Assembly: GCA_002402375.1 (NCBI GenBank)
Contig: DHFT01000013.1
Span: 1-20,237, forward strand
Reading direction: 5' to 3'
DNA: 20,237 nt
Source of the DNA: Elusimicrobia bacterium UBA4817
Lineage (GTDB): Bacteria > Elusimicrobiota > UBA8919
Position 1 is the stretch's first letter. Each line of letters starts with the position of its first letter. The notes under the pieces are model-generated. The model was given only the letters and a program-made list of their open reading frames with translations. It was not told where the DNA came from and did not search any database. This document shows, piece by piece, positions 1 to 7,862 of this stretch. Both the position numbers and the translations under genes were made by a program.

Positions 1-2276
1 CGCCGGTAGCGGTAGAATGGTATGTAGTAGGCACAACCCCTGCGGCAAATACATCATATCTGCACACGGGACTTACCAATAACTCAACATATAATTACAG
101 AATTACCGTTGTTGATTTGGGCGATTCAACCAGCGGGTATTCAACCGTAAACGAATCGGCTTATTCAAACGAATACTCAACATATCCGACAACCGTTCCG
201 TTGAAAGCAGCGCTGGTTTATTTTTCTACCGGGACCACTGCAACTGCTCCGCAAATACCGTCTTTCAGAAAATGGAACGGCACGACTTTCAACGGAGAAG
301 AAAGTTCGGTAAATATGGGCGGTGCGGTTGATTTGTACACGGTTGTCAGAATGTGCCCGCAGTCAGTAAGAGAGGAAACTATTGTAGGCGTTTTGGATAG
401 AAGCGATGCATCCACCTCCCCGGATATAAATATCTCAACTTATACCGCAGCAAACGGCTGGGGAACGGCACAGGAACTTTCAACGGATTCCGATGTCACA
501 ACCGTAAGATGTTTTGATATTGCATATGAACAAACATCGGGCGATTATCTTGTTGTTGCAAGGACAAACAATTCAACATCGGTTCCTTGGTATTCCGTAA
601 ATGGTGCGGCAATGACTGCGGGACCGACGCACGGGGCAGGAACCATACAGTGGGTGCGTCTTAAACCGAAACCTAATTCCGACGAAATCATTCTTGTAAC
701 CGTAGATTCAAATAATGATGTCTATGCCTCCGTCTGGAACGGCACTGCTTTCGGAAATACCCAACTTTTGGAAGACGGAAGTGTTTCATCTTCACAGGGA
801 TTTGATGTTGCTTATACGCAGTCGGCAGGCGTAGGTTTCGTTGTGTGGGTTGACGCTACTTCAACAAGACCTCAATACAGAACCTGGGACGGCTATTCGT
901 GGAGTGCGGAAACGACGACGGTTCACGACCATTTTTCAGGCACAACGGGAAGCAATATAAAGTTGGCAGCAAATCCGAAAAACAACGAACTAATGCTTGG
1001 AACTAACGATAACGGCGACGATATAAATGTTGAGGTCTGGTCGTCAACTTTGTCTGTGTGGCTTAACGGCAAGGAGATAGATGCAACCGCAAAGGCACAG
1101 ACGATAAGAACCTTTGATGTCGCTTACGAAAAATCATCCGGCGACGGCTTGCTGGTCTATGCGGACGCGGCGGGCGGGATACCGGTTGTCTGGACTTGGA
1201 ACGCCGGCGGGTCGGGTGGATGGGCAGCGGGGACAAACGCAAATGATACGGCCGCGGCAACATTAAACTGGGTTCAACTGGCGTCTGATGACCAATCGGA
1301 CAAAATCCATCTTATTACTTCCGATGCGGACAGCGACATAAATGTCCAGACATGGAGCGGCTCGGCGTGGGGAAGTATTACAGAAGTTGAGACGGAATCA
1401 AGCAATTCGGAAGAATCGTTTTTCTGCCGGTTCCCGAACACTGCAGCACCGTCGGATATTATCGCACCTGCTGCTGTGACATCTTTAAGCGGGTTGGCGG
1501 TGGCAACATCAACCGGAACGATAAAATTGACATGGTCTGCGCCCGGCGACGATGTATGGCTCGGACGGCTGACAAACGGCTGTCAATATCAGATTTATTA
1601 CTGCACTTCAACTGAAAACCGTGAGTGGTATTACTGGACTGCGGTTTCTTCGCCGACGGGTAGCGATACTTTTGCGCCCGGAACGTTTTTAACGACGACT
1701 GTTTCCGATTTGGTCGGTGATTGCTCTTACTACTGCAAAATCCGTTATTCAGATGGCTCTCAGTGGTCTGACTGGACACTCTGTAACGAGGCAACCGCTT
1801 ACGCCTCCGCTCCGATTTTAAGCGTGGATATAATTGAAACATCTTACAATTTCGGCGAGGTGGGACTGGGTATCTCATCGCAAACCCAGACCACAATTCA
1901 GGTAAAAAATGACGGCAACATTATTGAAAATTTCGGCATAAAATGTGAGACAAATACAGTTAATAGTCCTTGGTACACTACAGGGACATCTACAGAAACG
2001 GGAAGCAATATTTTTTTACTGAAAGCCGGGTTCCATTCAACGACAATGCCCGCAATAACTTCTTTCGGTAATGAAGACATAGTATCAACCGGAACTTACA
2101 AGACAAGCCAGACACAGGCCGGCGGAGGAAGATTCACAATTGACGGCACCGCTGAGGGCGTAAATGTCGGTGTGAACGCAACAAAAAATCTCTGGCTCCG
2201 GTTGGATATGCCCGGAACATCTGATACCGTCGCATCGCAGGAAATAATTTTATACATCCGTGCGGAAAGCCCGTAA
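1..2276 (+). CDS. Large secreted surface protein, 3' part (beta-propeller-like repeats, FN3, C-terminal beta domain)
   Basis: The frame is open from base 3, so the true start lies left of the window; 757 codons are visible. The first ~45 codons are the end of an FN3-like domain (TGLTNNSTYNYRITVVD). Codons ~60-480 hold degenerate ~95-residue repeats with a recurring core like FDVAYEKSSGDGLLVYA and paired Trp-Gly motifs, suggesting a beta-propeller or sialidase-like fold. A second FN3-like domain follows (~490-600, LTWSAPGDD). The last ~150 residues (from SVDIIETSYNFGEVGLG) align by eye with the free secreted protein at 9997: YxFGxVxLG, N-[DN]-G-N-I, and a final W-x-(R/K)-L-x-M-P motif. The protein is probably exported and surface-exposed, with a role in adhesion, sheath formation or matrix building. 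No catalytic motif was recognised. The family assignment is by architecture only. Confidence 0.85.
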   Translation, partial: PVAVEWYVVGTTPAANTSYLHTGLTNNSTYNYRITVVDLGDSTSGYSTVNESAYSNEYSTYPTTVPLKAALVYFSTGTTATAPQIPSFRKWNGTTFNGEESSVNMGGAVDLYTVVRMCPQSVREETIVGVLDRSDASTSPDINISTYTAANGWGTAQELSTDSDVTTVRCFDIAYEQTSGDYLVVARTNNSTSVPWYSVNGAAMTAGPTHGAGTIQWVRLKPKPNSDEIILVTVDSNNDVYASVWNGTAFGNTQLLEDGSVSSSQGFDVAYTQSAGVGFVVWVDATSTRPQYRTWDGYSWSAETTTVHDHFSGTTGSNIKLAANPKNNELMLGTNDNGDDINVEVWSSTLSVWLNGKEIDATAKAQTIRTFDVAYEKSSGDGLLVYADAAGGIPVVWTWNAGGSGGWAAGTNANDTAAATLNWVQLASDDQSDKIHLITSDADSDINVQTWSGSAWGSITEVETESSNSEESFFCRFPNTAAPSDIIAPAAVTSLSGLAVATSTGTIKLTWSAPGDDVWLGRLTNGCQYQIYYCTSTENREWYYWTAVSSPTGSDTFAPGTFLTTTVSDLVGDCSYYCKIRYSDGSQWSDWTLCNEATAYASAPILSVDIIETSYNFGEVGLGISSQTQTTIQVKNDGNIIENFGIKCETNTVNSPWYTTGTSTETGSNIFLLKAGFHSTTMPAITSFGNEDIVSTGTYKTSQTQAGGGRFTIDGTAEGVNVGVNATKNLWLRLDMPGTSDTVASQEIILYIRAESP

Positions 2277-2282
2277 AAGAAA

Positions 2283-2310
2283 ATGACTGATGACGGATGA
2301 AAAATGAAGC
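2283..2310 (+). repeat. Degenerate heptanucleotide run (ATGANNN x4)
   Basis: Four successive 7-base units, ATGACTG, ATGACGG, ATGAAAA and ATGAAGC, lie between the surface protein stop and the first 26-bp palindrome. Only ATGA is constant, so this may be an eroded member of the heptamer class seen later in the window, or chance. Confidence 0.4.
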
Positions 2311-2313
2311 AAG

Positions 2314-2339
2314 GTAGACGGCACTTAAGTGCCGTCTAC
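2314..2339. repeat. 26-bp GTAG palindrome (REP-like), copy 1
   Basis: A perfect 26-bp palindrome: GTAGACGGCACTT followed by its exact reverse complement. It begins with GTAG, the tetranucleotide that heads many REP elements recognised by RAYT transposases. It sits 14 bp before the RAYT start codon and could form a strong hairpin in the RAYT leader. Confidence 0.9.
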
Positions 2340-2353
2340 GAAAATAATAAAAA

Positions 2354-2899
2354 ATGGGGAAAATACATCATTATTTAGAAAAAGGTGCAATGCATTTTGT
2401 TACAAATGTAACATACAAAAGAAAGGATATATTTCATAATATATCTTCTTGTAGATTTATGTTAATGTGTCTTGGTTACCATAGATATATGATGGATTTT
2501 AATCTCTTCGGGTATGTGATAATGCCTGACCATTTTCATCTATTGATTCAACCAACATCAGATAAAAACAATTTATCAAAAATAATGCAGCATATTAAAG
2601 GAAATTTCGCCAGAAAATACAACGAATTAATAGACAATAATAAAAAAGGTAGACGGCACTTAAGTGCCGTCTACAAAACAGGTACAAATGTATCCAATTA
2701 CAAACCGGTATGGCAGGAAGGATTTTATGATACTGCAATGCGTAACGAAAAACAAATTTTTAGTTGGTTGGAATATATGCACTGGAATCCAGTTAAAAAT
2801 GGGTTAGTTGCTCATCCAAAAGAATATGAATTTTCAAGTTATCATCAATATTTTGGTGAAAAAAGAACATGGATTCAATTGCCAATAGATTTACTATAA
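2354..2899 (+). CDS. REP-associated Y1 (HUH) transposase, RAYT-like
   Basis: A 181-residue protein of the IS200-like Y1_Tnp superfamily. It has the family core GYVIMPDHFHLLI with HUH histidines H60 and H62. A helix, IMQHIKGNFARKYNEL, carries the probable nucleophile Y89. The RAYT tail signature EYMHWNPVKNGLV is followed by SSYHQYF. Family members nick and rejoin single-stranded DNA at REP hairpins with a 5' GTAG foot, and such hairpins lie 14 bp upstream, inside the gene, and 3 bp downstream. The internal copy adds residues G99-Y107 (GRRHLSAVY) between the Tyr helix and the VWQEGFYD block, where family members have a variable loop, so activity may be kept. The gene looks more AT-rich than the surface gene before it, which would fit transfer. 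Catalytic residues are assigned by motif, not by structure. Confidence 0.9.
   Translation: MGKIHHYLEKGAMHFVTNVTYKRKDIFHNISSCRFMLMCLGYHRYMMDFNLFGYVIMPDHFHLLIQPTSDKNNLSKIMQHIKGNFARKYNELIDNNKKGRRHLSAVYKTGTNVSNYKPVWQEGFYDTAMRNEKQIFSWLEYMHWNPVKNGLVAHPKEYEFSSYHQYFGEKRTWIQLPIDLL
2649..2674. repeat. 26-bp GTAG palindrome, copy 2, inside the transposase gene
   Basis: Identical to copy 1. It is read in the single stop-free frame of the palindrome and with the preceding G gives GRRHLSAVY at residues 99-107. The other two frames meet TAA or TAG. Confidence 0.95.
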
Positions 2900-3390
2900 C
2901 TATAAGACGGCACTTAAGTGCCGTCTACCTGATAATTTTTGTTATTTCAAGTAATCTTTTTGCGGCCGGGCTTTCAACTAATTACGCCGATATTTTTATT
3001 GAAAATTTGACGACAAATACGGAATACAAACACAATCTGCCGTTGAAAGTGACAAACAGAAGCAATAAAAAAATTGAAGTGATAATATCGGCGCAAATTC
3101 CTCAAAAAGACAACTTGAAAACCGGAGCCGAACCGGTTCGGGATATAAACTGGCTCATTGTTACTCCCGAAAAATATGTTTTGGAGGCGGGGCAGACCGG
3201 TTCGTCGGAAATCCTCATAAAAATTCCGAAAGATAAAAAATTGCGCGGCAAAACTTTTCAGTTTAATCTTGAAATTTGCGGGTATCCGTCGAAAAAAACC
3301 GGCGGAATAACCGTTGTGCCATCGCTTCTTTCAAAAGTAAGATTTTCGGTTGAAAAGAAAAAAGGATTTTTTCGACGACTGCTTCCATGA
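2869..3390 (+). CDS. Exported Ig-like (NEW3-like) protein with repeat-derived N-terminus
   Basis: A 173-residue protein. Residues 1-34 form a signal peptide whose charged part (RRH, 13-15) comes from the 26-bp palindrome; the hydrophobic core is LIIFVISSNLFAAG. The mature part is one beta-rich Ig/NEW3-like domain: ADIFIENL, LPLKVTNRSNKKIEV, then a P-x-(K/R)-(Y/F)-x-L step and IKIPKDKKLRGKTFQF. It matches the first domain of the protein at 6924 motif by motif. The start at ATG 2869 overlaps the RAYT coding end by 31 bp and has no clear ribosome-binding site. No better in-frame start lies between it and the signal core. This suggests that the original 5' end was replaced when the RAYT/REP unit arrived. 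The likely role is a periplasmic or surface partner of the neighbouring secreted proteins, inferred from context. Confidence 0.75.
   Translation: MDSIANRFTITIRRHLSAVYLIIFVISSNLFAAGLSTNYADIFIENLTTNTEYKHNLPLKVTNRSNKKIEVIISAQIPQKDNLKTGAEPVRDINWLIVTPEKYVLEAGQTGSSEILIKIPKDKKLRGKTFQFNLEICGYPSKKTGGITVVPSLLSKVRFSVEKKKGFFRRLLP
2903..2928. repeat. 26-bp palindrome, copy 3 (two bases changed at the left end)
   Basis: The 22-bp core from AGACGG to CCGTCT is perfect and the right end CTAC is intact. The left GT reads TA. It starts 3 bp after the RAYT stop and encodes RRHLSAVY in the next gene's signal peptide. Confidence 0.9.
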
Positions 3391-3394
3391 TGAA

Positions 3395-3421
3395 TAGGGG
3401 CGATCAATTTAACGCCCCTAC
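3395..3421. repeat. GTAG-type hairpin after the Ig-like gene; possible terminator
   Basis: TAGGGGCG (3395-3402) pairs perfectly with CGCCCCTA (3413-3420) around a 10-base loop. On the minus strand it starts GTAGGGGCG, so it fits the GTAG-headed hairpin class. It lies 5 bp after a stop codon and may end transcription, though no U-tract follows. Confidence 0.7.
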
Positions 3422-3456
3422 CTCAAATAAAAAAATTTAGAAAAATAAAAAAGTAC

Positions 3457-3485
3457 TTGACAAAATGCTGGTTTTTCTCTATAAT
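3457..3485 (+). promoter_or_regulatory. Consensus sigma-70 promoter of the AbiE-like operon
   Basis: TTGACA (3457-3462), a 17-base spacer and TATAAT (3480-3485) match the consensus exactly, with A-rich sequence upstream. Transcription would start near 3492, about 32 bases before the antitoxin ATG, and AAGGA at 3510-3514 serves as ribosome-binding site. About 20 bp, including the -35 box, are shared with the promoter at 9834. Confidence 0.9.
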
Positions 3486-3523
3486 ACATTTTAGATAATC
3501 CCAAAAAACAAGGACTAACTGAA

Positions 3524-4156
3524 ATGGATTTTTATACGCTGTCCTCAAAACTGAAAAGCCATAAAATGTATCTTTTTACATTGAAAGATGTAAAAAACCT
3601 TTTTCCAAAGGCAAAATTAAAAACAATCAAGAATAATTTTACAAGATGGTTATCAAAAGGTTATTTTTTCAGATTAAAAAGGGATGTATATGAAATTGTT
3701 GAACAACCCGAATTAAAAATTCCAGACCTGTATGTCGCCAACAAACTTTATATTCCTTCATATATCTCATTAGAAACCGCGCTTTCTATTTACGGAATGA
3801 TTCCGGATGTTGCAGCCAATGTAACTTCGGTTACTACTCGGCCAACCCGCACCTTTAAGAATAAATACGGCTGTTTCTTTTACAAAACCTGTCAGAAAAG
3901 GGCATTCGTCGGTTACATGGTGTTTTTGTATGAGGGCTTTAAGGTTCTTTTCGCCGATAAAGAAAAAGCACTGGTAGATTTTTTTTATTATCGGTTGCGG
4001 GAAGGATTCTCGGTAGATTTTGCCGAAGAACGACTTAACAAAAAAATTCTAAAAAAAATTGACTGGAAAAAAACAGTCAGGTACGCAAAACTGTTTAATA
4101 ATAAAACTGTTATTACAGTAAAAAAATGCAAGGAGTATGTGAATGTTAACTCTTGA
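3524..4156 (+). CDS. abiEi: AbiEi-like antitoxin / transcriptional repressor
   Basis: A 210-residue protein of the AbiEi type. The N-terminal ~70 residues look like a winged helix (FTLKDVKNLFP, IKNNFTRWLSKGYFFRLKRDVYEI). The central block has the family signature YIPSYISLETALSIYGMIPD followed by TSVTTRPTRTF. Near the end, ADKEKALVDFFYYRLREG is also typical. In known systems this protein represses its own operon by binding inverted repeats at the promoter and counteracts the AbiEii nucleotidyltransferase toxin. The stop overlaps the toxin start by 14 bp. It looks AT-rich compared with the surface genes, consistent with a mobile defence or stabilisation cassette. I could not identify an operator repeat with confidence. 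Confidence 0.85.
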   Translation: MDFYTLSSKLKSHKMYLFTLKDVKNLFPKAKLKTIKNNFTRWLSKGYFFRLKRDVYEIVEQPELKIPDLYVANKLYIPSYISLETALSIYGMIPDVAANVTSVTTRPTRTFKNKYGCFFYKTCQKRAFVGYMVFLYEGFKVLFADKEKALVDFFYYRLREGFSVDFAEERLNKKILKKIDWKKTVRYAKLFNNKTVITVKKCKEYVNVNS

Positions 4157-4931
4157 ATATTTATTAGAAGAAGCGAAAAACAATGGCTTGCCTGTTCAGA
4201 AAAGAAGGGGTGTTTTGAGAGAGTATTTACAGGTAATTATCTTGAACAGTATCTACAAACACAATTTTGGAAAGTTGCTTTTTTTTATGGGTGGAACCGC
4301 TTTGAGATTTTTTTATAATATGCCGCGATTTTCAGAGGATTTAGATTTTGATGCTGCAGGGTTAAACATCAGGCAATTCAAGGAAATTTTGGCAAATGTC
4401 CAAAGCGGACTTCAAAAAGAAGGGTTCTCAACAACGGTTTCGGTTGAAAAAAGAAATAATCTTTTTATTGCTGAACTGTATTTTAAAGAACTGATGAAAC
4501 TATACGAAATTACCGATAAAAGGGGACTGGACATGATGATTAAAATTGAGGTCTATAAACCCCGCTGGAAAATTCATTCAGAATCTTTAGTTTTAAGTTT
4601 ATATGGATATAACTTTTCTGCTGTCTTATTAAGTAAAGAGAACATTATTTCAGAAAAGGTGCTTGCACTGTTAAACAGAAAACGAGGCAGGGATATTTAC
4701 GACCTTCTTTTTATGTTGAGAAAAAAATTTCCGTTTAATGAACATATCCTGAAAGCAAACAAAGTAAAACTTCCAGTAAAAGAAACGGTATTAAACCATT
4801 TGAAATCCCTAACAAAAAAAGAACTGAAATTTTTGGCAGACCAGGTTAGACCGTTTTTGTTCAAAGAGGAAGAAGCGGAACTTATTCTGAAAGCACCGCT
4901 GTTTGCAGAACATCTTTTGAAAGATTATTAA
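4143..4931 (+). CDS. abiEii: AbiEii-like nucleotidyltransferase toxin
   Basis: A 262-residue member of the AbiEii/AbiGii family of polymerase-beta-like nucleotidyltransferases. Motif I is GGTALR (residues 50-55), followed by SEDLDFD with probable metal-binding D66 and D68. A third block, MIKIEVYKPRW, and the family motif RKRGRDIYDLLFML come later. Family members transfer nucleotides to RNA, best shown for tRNA in mycobacterial relatives, and stop growth. The known motifs are intact, so the gene looks functional. It is translationally coupled to the antitoxin by a 14-bp overlap. Nothing ties it functionally to the surface genes on either side; it most likely inserted between the Ig-like gene and the glycosyltransferase. 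Confidence 0.9.
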   Translation: MLTLEYLLEEAKNNGLPVQKRRGVLREYLQVIILNSIYKHNFGKLLFFMGGTALRFFYNMPRFSEDLDFDAAGLNIRQFKEILANVQSGLQKEGFSTTVSVEKRNNLFIAELYFKELMKLYEITDKRGLDMMIKIEVYKPRWKIHSESLVLSLYGYNFSAVLLSKENIISEKVLALLNRKRGRDIYDLLFMLRKKFPFNEHILKANKVKLPVKETVLNHLKSLTKKELKFLADQVRPFLFKEEEAELILKAPLFAEHLLKDY

Positions 4932-4965
4932 AAAAATCAAGTTAGGCTTCGCAACTTAAAATCTT

Positions 4966-5033
4966 TACCACGAAATCACGAAGAAAAATCAATTCTTTTT
5001 TCGTGTTTTCTAAGTTTCGTGCCTTCGTGGTTA
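4966..5033. repeat. Imperfect inverted repeat with CACGAA units
   Basis: ACCACGAA (4967-4974) is answered by TTCGTGGT (5024-5031), and internal CACGAA / TTCGTG units extend the match. It fills most of the 137-bp gap after the toxin gene. It could be an interspersed repeat or a bidirectional terminator; there is no U-tract. Confidence 0.65.
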
Positions 5034-5068
5034 TTATTGAAATTCCTGGACATTAAAAATAAAAGAAA

Positions 5069-6940
5069 ATGAACAAAAAACATATTTTGGCAATAATTAT
5101 TTTCGGATTTCTCGTATATTCAAACACGCTGAAAAATCCTTATCTGTGGGACGACGGGCTGTTTATTCAGAACGGGAATTTCATAAAAAAGTTTGAAAAC
5201 GTGAAGGTATTTTTTTCGCCGAAAAATTATTTTAAGTACACCCAGGATTTTACATACCGCCCGATGCCGTTTTTGGCTCATATCGTCAATTACAAAATAT
5301 GGGGGATAAACCCGGTCGGTCATCGTCTGGCAAATGTTTTTTTTCACATTGCAAATGCCGTTTTGATTTATTTGCTGGTTTTTTACCTTCTGAAAAACGG
5401 GTTTGTCGCATTTTTAAGCGGACTTTTTTTTGTCGTCCACCCTGCAAGTACCGAAGTCGTAAATATGGTTTCTTTTGTTGAAACGCAACTTTCAACGATA
5501 TTTTTTTTACTTGCATTTATATTTTATCTGAAATCAAAAAAATTTGAATCCGTTCTGTGCTATTTTTTAGCGGTTTTTTCAAAAGAAACGGCAATAACGC
5601 TTCCCGCTGTAATAATTTTATATGATTTATTAATTACGAAAAATATCCGGTTAAAAAAATACCTGCCGTTTTTTGCAGTTGCGGTTTTTTATTTGGTCGT
5701 CAGATTTTTAATTTTCAGGCATCCGACGGAGACGATGGTGAAATATCCGGGCGACAGTTTTACAACGAACATTTTTGTAATGTTGAAGGCAGTTCCAATA
5801 TATTTAAGCGTGATTTTCCTGCCGTTTAATTTAAGCGTTGAACATAAAATAATAATTCCGACGACATTTTTTCAAGCACCCGTAATTTTCGGATTTTTGG
5901 CTGTGATAATTTTTGTGGTAATTTCAATTTACTCTTATAAAAAATCAAAACCGGTTTTTTTCTGGCTGCTCTTTTCCACCGTAACATTTCTACCGACATC
6001 AAACATAATACCAATGCAAAACATAATAGCCGAAAGATATTTGTATCTGCCCTTAATCGGAATTTGTGTGCTTCTGGCACTGTTTTTGGAAAAAATTGCC
6101 GGAATTGGTAGACGGCACTTAAGTGCCGTCTACGTTGCGGCTTTTTGTATTGTCATATTCTTTTCCGGATTGACAATTATCCGCAACTGCGACTGGAAAG
6201 ATGACTTTACTTTTTATTCAAAAACGCTGAAACAAAATCCCGACAGCCCCGGCGCAAATATCAATATGGCAACGCTTTATAGGGAAAAAGGCAACTACAT
6301 AAAAGCAATAGAATTTGTTGAAAAAGCCTCGGCGATTGACCCGTATTATACGGATAATCAGTTCACCCTGGCAGCAATTTTTCAGGATATGGGTGAATAC
6401 GACAGGGCATTGGAATTATATGAAAAAATATCCCAAGAAAAAAAATACCAATATTATCGGGCACCGTTTTTGAATCTTGGAATAATTTATAAGACAAAAA
6501 AACAATATAATACGGCTATTGAATGTTTCAAAAAAGCAATAGAACTGAATCCGCTGTCTTCCGATGCATATGCCAATTTTGCAGAAATTTTTGATATGCA
6601 CGGCGATATAGATAGAGCGGCTAAATTATACAAAACATCTTCCGATATAAATCCTGACGATTATATCTCACTTAATGCATTGGGTGTCTATTTTGGTCAG
6701 AAAAATTTGCCTGATATGTCATTAAGATATTTGAAAAAAGCATTGAAATTGAAACCCGATTCGGCGGAAATTAATTTTAACATCGGCTATGCATATTTTT
6801 TACTGTACAGGAACGGAGATGCTCTAAAAATGATGGAAAAAGTGCTTAAAATAGACCCTAATTACAATAAAGCAAAAGTGATTATTTCGGAAATTTTAAG
6901 TCCCGGTAAAGGAGGTAACGAAAATGAAAATGTCCGATAA
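5069..6940 (+). CDS. TMTC-like membrane glycosyltransferase with C-terminal TPRs
   Basis: A 623-residue protein. Residues 1-~375 are a polytopic GT-C type domain: NPYLWDDG with the first-loop acidic pair D28-D29, YRPMPFLAH, GHRLANVFFH, FVVHPASTE and SKETAITLP. All are typical of bacterial relatives of TMTC O-mannosyltransferases. These use a lipid-linked sugar and act on the outer face of the cytoplasmic membrane. Residues ~385-620 hold about six TPR units (GANINMATLYREKGNYIKAIEF and similar), probably in the periplasm to bind acceptor proteins. The 26-bp palindrome inserts RRHLSAVY at 348-355, between two hydrophobic segments. The ATG at 5069 lacks an obvious ribosome-binding site. The 3' end overlaps the next gene by 17 bp. 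The likely role is glycosylation of the neighbouring secreted proteins, by inference. Confidence 0.85.
   Translation: MNKKHILAIIIFGFLVYSNTLKNPYLWDDGLFIQNGNFIKKFENVKVFFSPKNYFKYTQDFTYRPMPFLAHIVNYKIWGINPVGHRLANVFFHIANAVLIYLLVFYLLKNGFVAFLSGLFFVVHPASTEVVNMVSFVETQLSTIFFLLAFIFYLKSKKFESVLCYFLAVFSKETAITLPAVIILYDLLITKNIRLKKYLPFFAVAVFYLVVRFLIFRHPTETMVKYPGDSFTTNIFVMLKAVPIYLSVIFLPFNLSVEHKIIIPTTFFQAPVIFGFLAVIIFVVISIYSYKKSKPVFFWLLFSTVTFLPTSNIIPMQNIIAERYLYLPLIGICVLLALFLEKIAGIGRRHLSAVYVAAFCIVIFFSGLTIIRNCDWKDDFTFYSKTLKQNPDSPGANINMATLYREKGNYIKAIEFVEKASAIDPYYTDNQFTLAAIFQDMGEYDRALELYEKISQEKKYQYYRAPFLNLGIIYKTKKQYNTAIECFKKAIELNPLSSDAYANFAEIFDMHGDIDRAAKLYKTSSDINPDDYISLNALGVYFGQKNLPDMSLRYLKKALKLKPDSAEINFNIGYAYFLLYRNGDALKMMEKVLKIDPNYNKAKVIISEILSPGKGGNENENVR
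6108..6133. repeat. 26-bp GTAG palindrome, copy 4, inside the glycosyltransferase gene
   Basis: Identical to copies 1 and 2. Translated as RRHLSAVY (residues 348-355), preceded by G347. It lies in a short loop before the hydrophobic stretch VAAFCIVIFFSG. Confidence 0.95.
6908..6918 (+). promoter_or_regulatory. Strong ribosome-binding site inside the end of the upstream gene
   Basis: AAAGGAGGTAA lies just before ATG 6924, with a second in-frame ATG at 6930. It lies within the last codons of the glycosyltransferase gene and supports coupled translation and the chosen start. Confidence 0.85.
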
Positions 6941-7853
6941 AATCTCGGTAACGTTAATGTTTTGGGTATCAATTTTCATCTATTTTTTAACTTTTACGAA
7001 TGTTTACGCCGGAGTTTCGGCAACTTTTGCCGATCTTATTCTGGAAAACCTTCAACCCGGCGGGAGTTATAATTTAAGAAAATTGAAAAATGTTCCTTTC
7101 ATAATTCAGAATAAAGGAAAAGAAACGGTTGACGCTAAAATTGAAGTTAAAATCCCGCGTGCAGATACATTGCTGAAAGGATATGAACCGATACCGGATC
7201 CTTCATGGATAGTGGTAATTCCGGATAAGTTTCGGCTTGGTTCTCAGGAAAAAGGTATTTCCGAGATTATCATTTCAATCCCGGAAGATGAAAAACTGGT
7301 CGGCAGACATTTCCAGGCGCATTTTAACTGTTCGGGCATTGCTATTGGACCGCCTTCACAATTGACAATTGCAACAGGTGTAGAAACCCGTATCAGATTT
7401 TCTATCGGCTCAATGGGACCGGATTCTTTATTGCAGGAAAAAAAGAGAAAAGTGATGTATTCTCTTAATTTTGAGTTTGACCCGACGAATGTCAATATAA
7501 AAGATAAAATTGAACTGGGAAAGAAAATTGATTTGAAAAAAGAAAAAAATGTAAAACTCAATCTTATAAATAAGGCATCGGACCCGATAAATCTTACTTT
7601 GAAAGCGGTTCCATATGATACCAGTATCTACGGTTCTGCAGGTGATTATGAAATCGGCGATCCCAAATTTCTGAAAATAAAACCGGAAAAATTAAAGTTG
7701 AAAGGGGAAACGATTGAAAAATTGAAACTTTATCTGGAAATTCCCGACGAGGAAAAATATAAAAATAAAAAGTTTTTATTTCTCATACAAGCAGAAGTAA
7801 TTAACCATGTCCCCGTAGAAATCGTCTCAAAACTGTTCATTACGACCAAGTAA
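6924..7853 (+). CDS. Exported two-domain Ig-like (NEW3/DUF916-like) protein
   Basis: A 309-residue protein with a signal peptide (hydrophobic ~9-28, FTNVYAG at its end). Domain 1 (~30-165) is paralogous to the protein at 2869: ADLILENL, NVPFIIQNKGKETVDAKIEV, PDPSWIVVIPDKFRL, ISIPEDEKLVGRHFQ. Domain 2 (~175-309) repeats the theme: KLNLINKASDPINLTL, IKPEKLKLKGE, LEIPDEEKYKNKKFLF. The order 'N-x-(G/S) strand, P-x-(K/R)-(F/L)-x-L, I-P-x-(D/E)' is known from NEW3 domains and from WxL-interacting proteins. There is no clear C-terminal membrane anchor. It lies between the two TMTC-like genes and 10 bp before the second, so the three probably form one transcript. It may be an acceptor or a chaperone-like partner for secreted beta proteins; this is inference. 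Confidence 0.75.
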   Translation: MKMSDKISVTLMFWVSIFIYFLTFTNVYAGVSATFADLILENLQPGGSYNLRKLKNVPFIIQNKGKETVDAKIEVKIPRADTLLKGYEPIPDPSWIVVIPDKFRLGSQEKGISEIIISIPEDEKLVGRHFQAHFNCSGIAIGPPSQLTIATGVETRIRFSIGSMGPDSLLQEKKRKVMYSLNFEFDPTNVNIKDKIELGKKIDLKKEKNVKLNLINKASDPINLTLKAVPYDTSIYGSAGDYEIGDPKFLKIKPEKLKLKGETIEKLKLYLEIPDEEKYKNKKFLFLIQAEVINHVPVEIVSKLFITTK

Positions 7854-7862
7854 TAACCAAAT

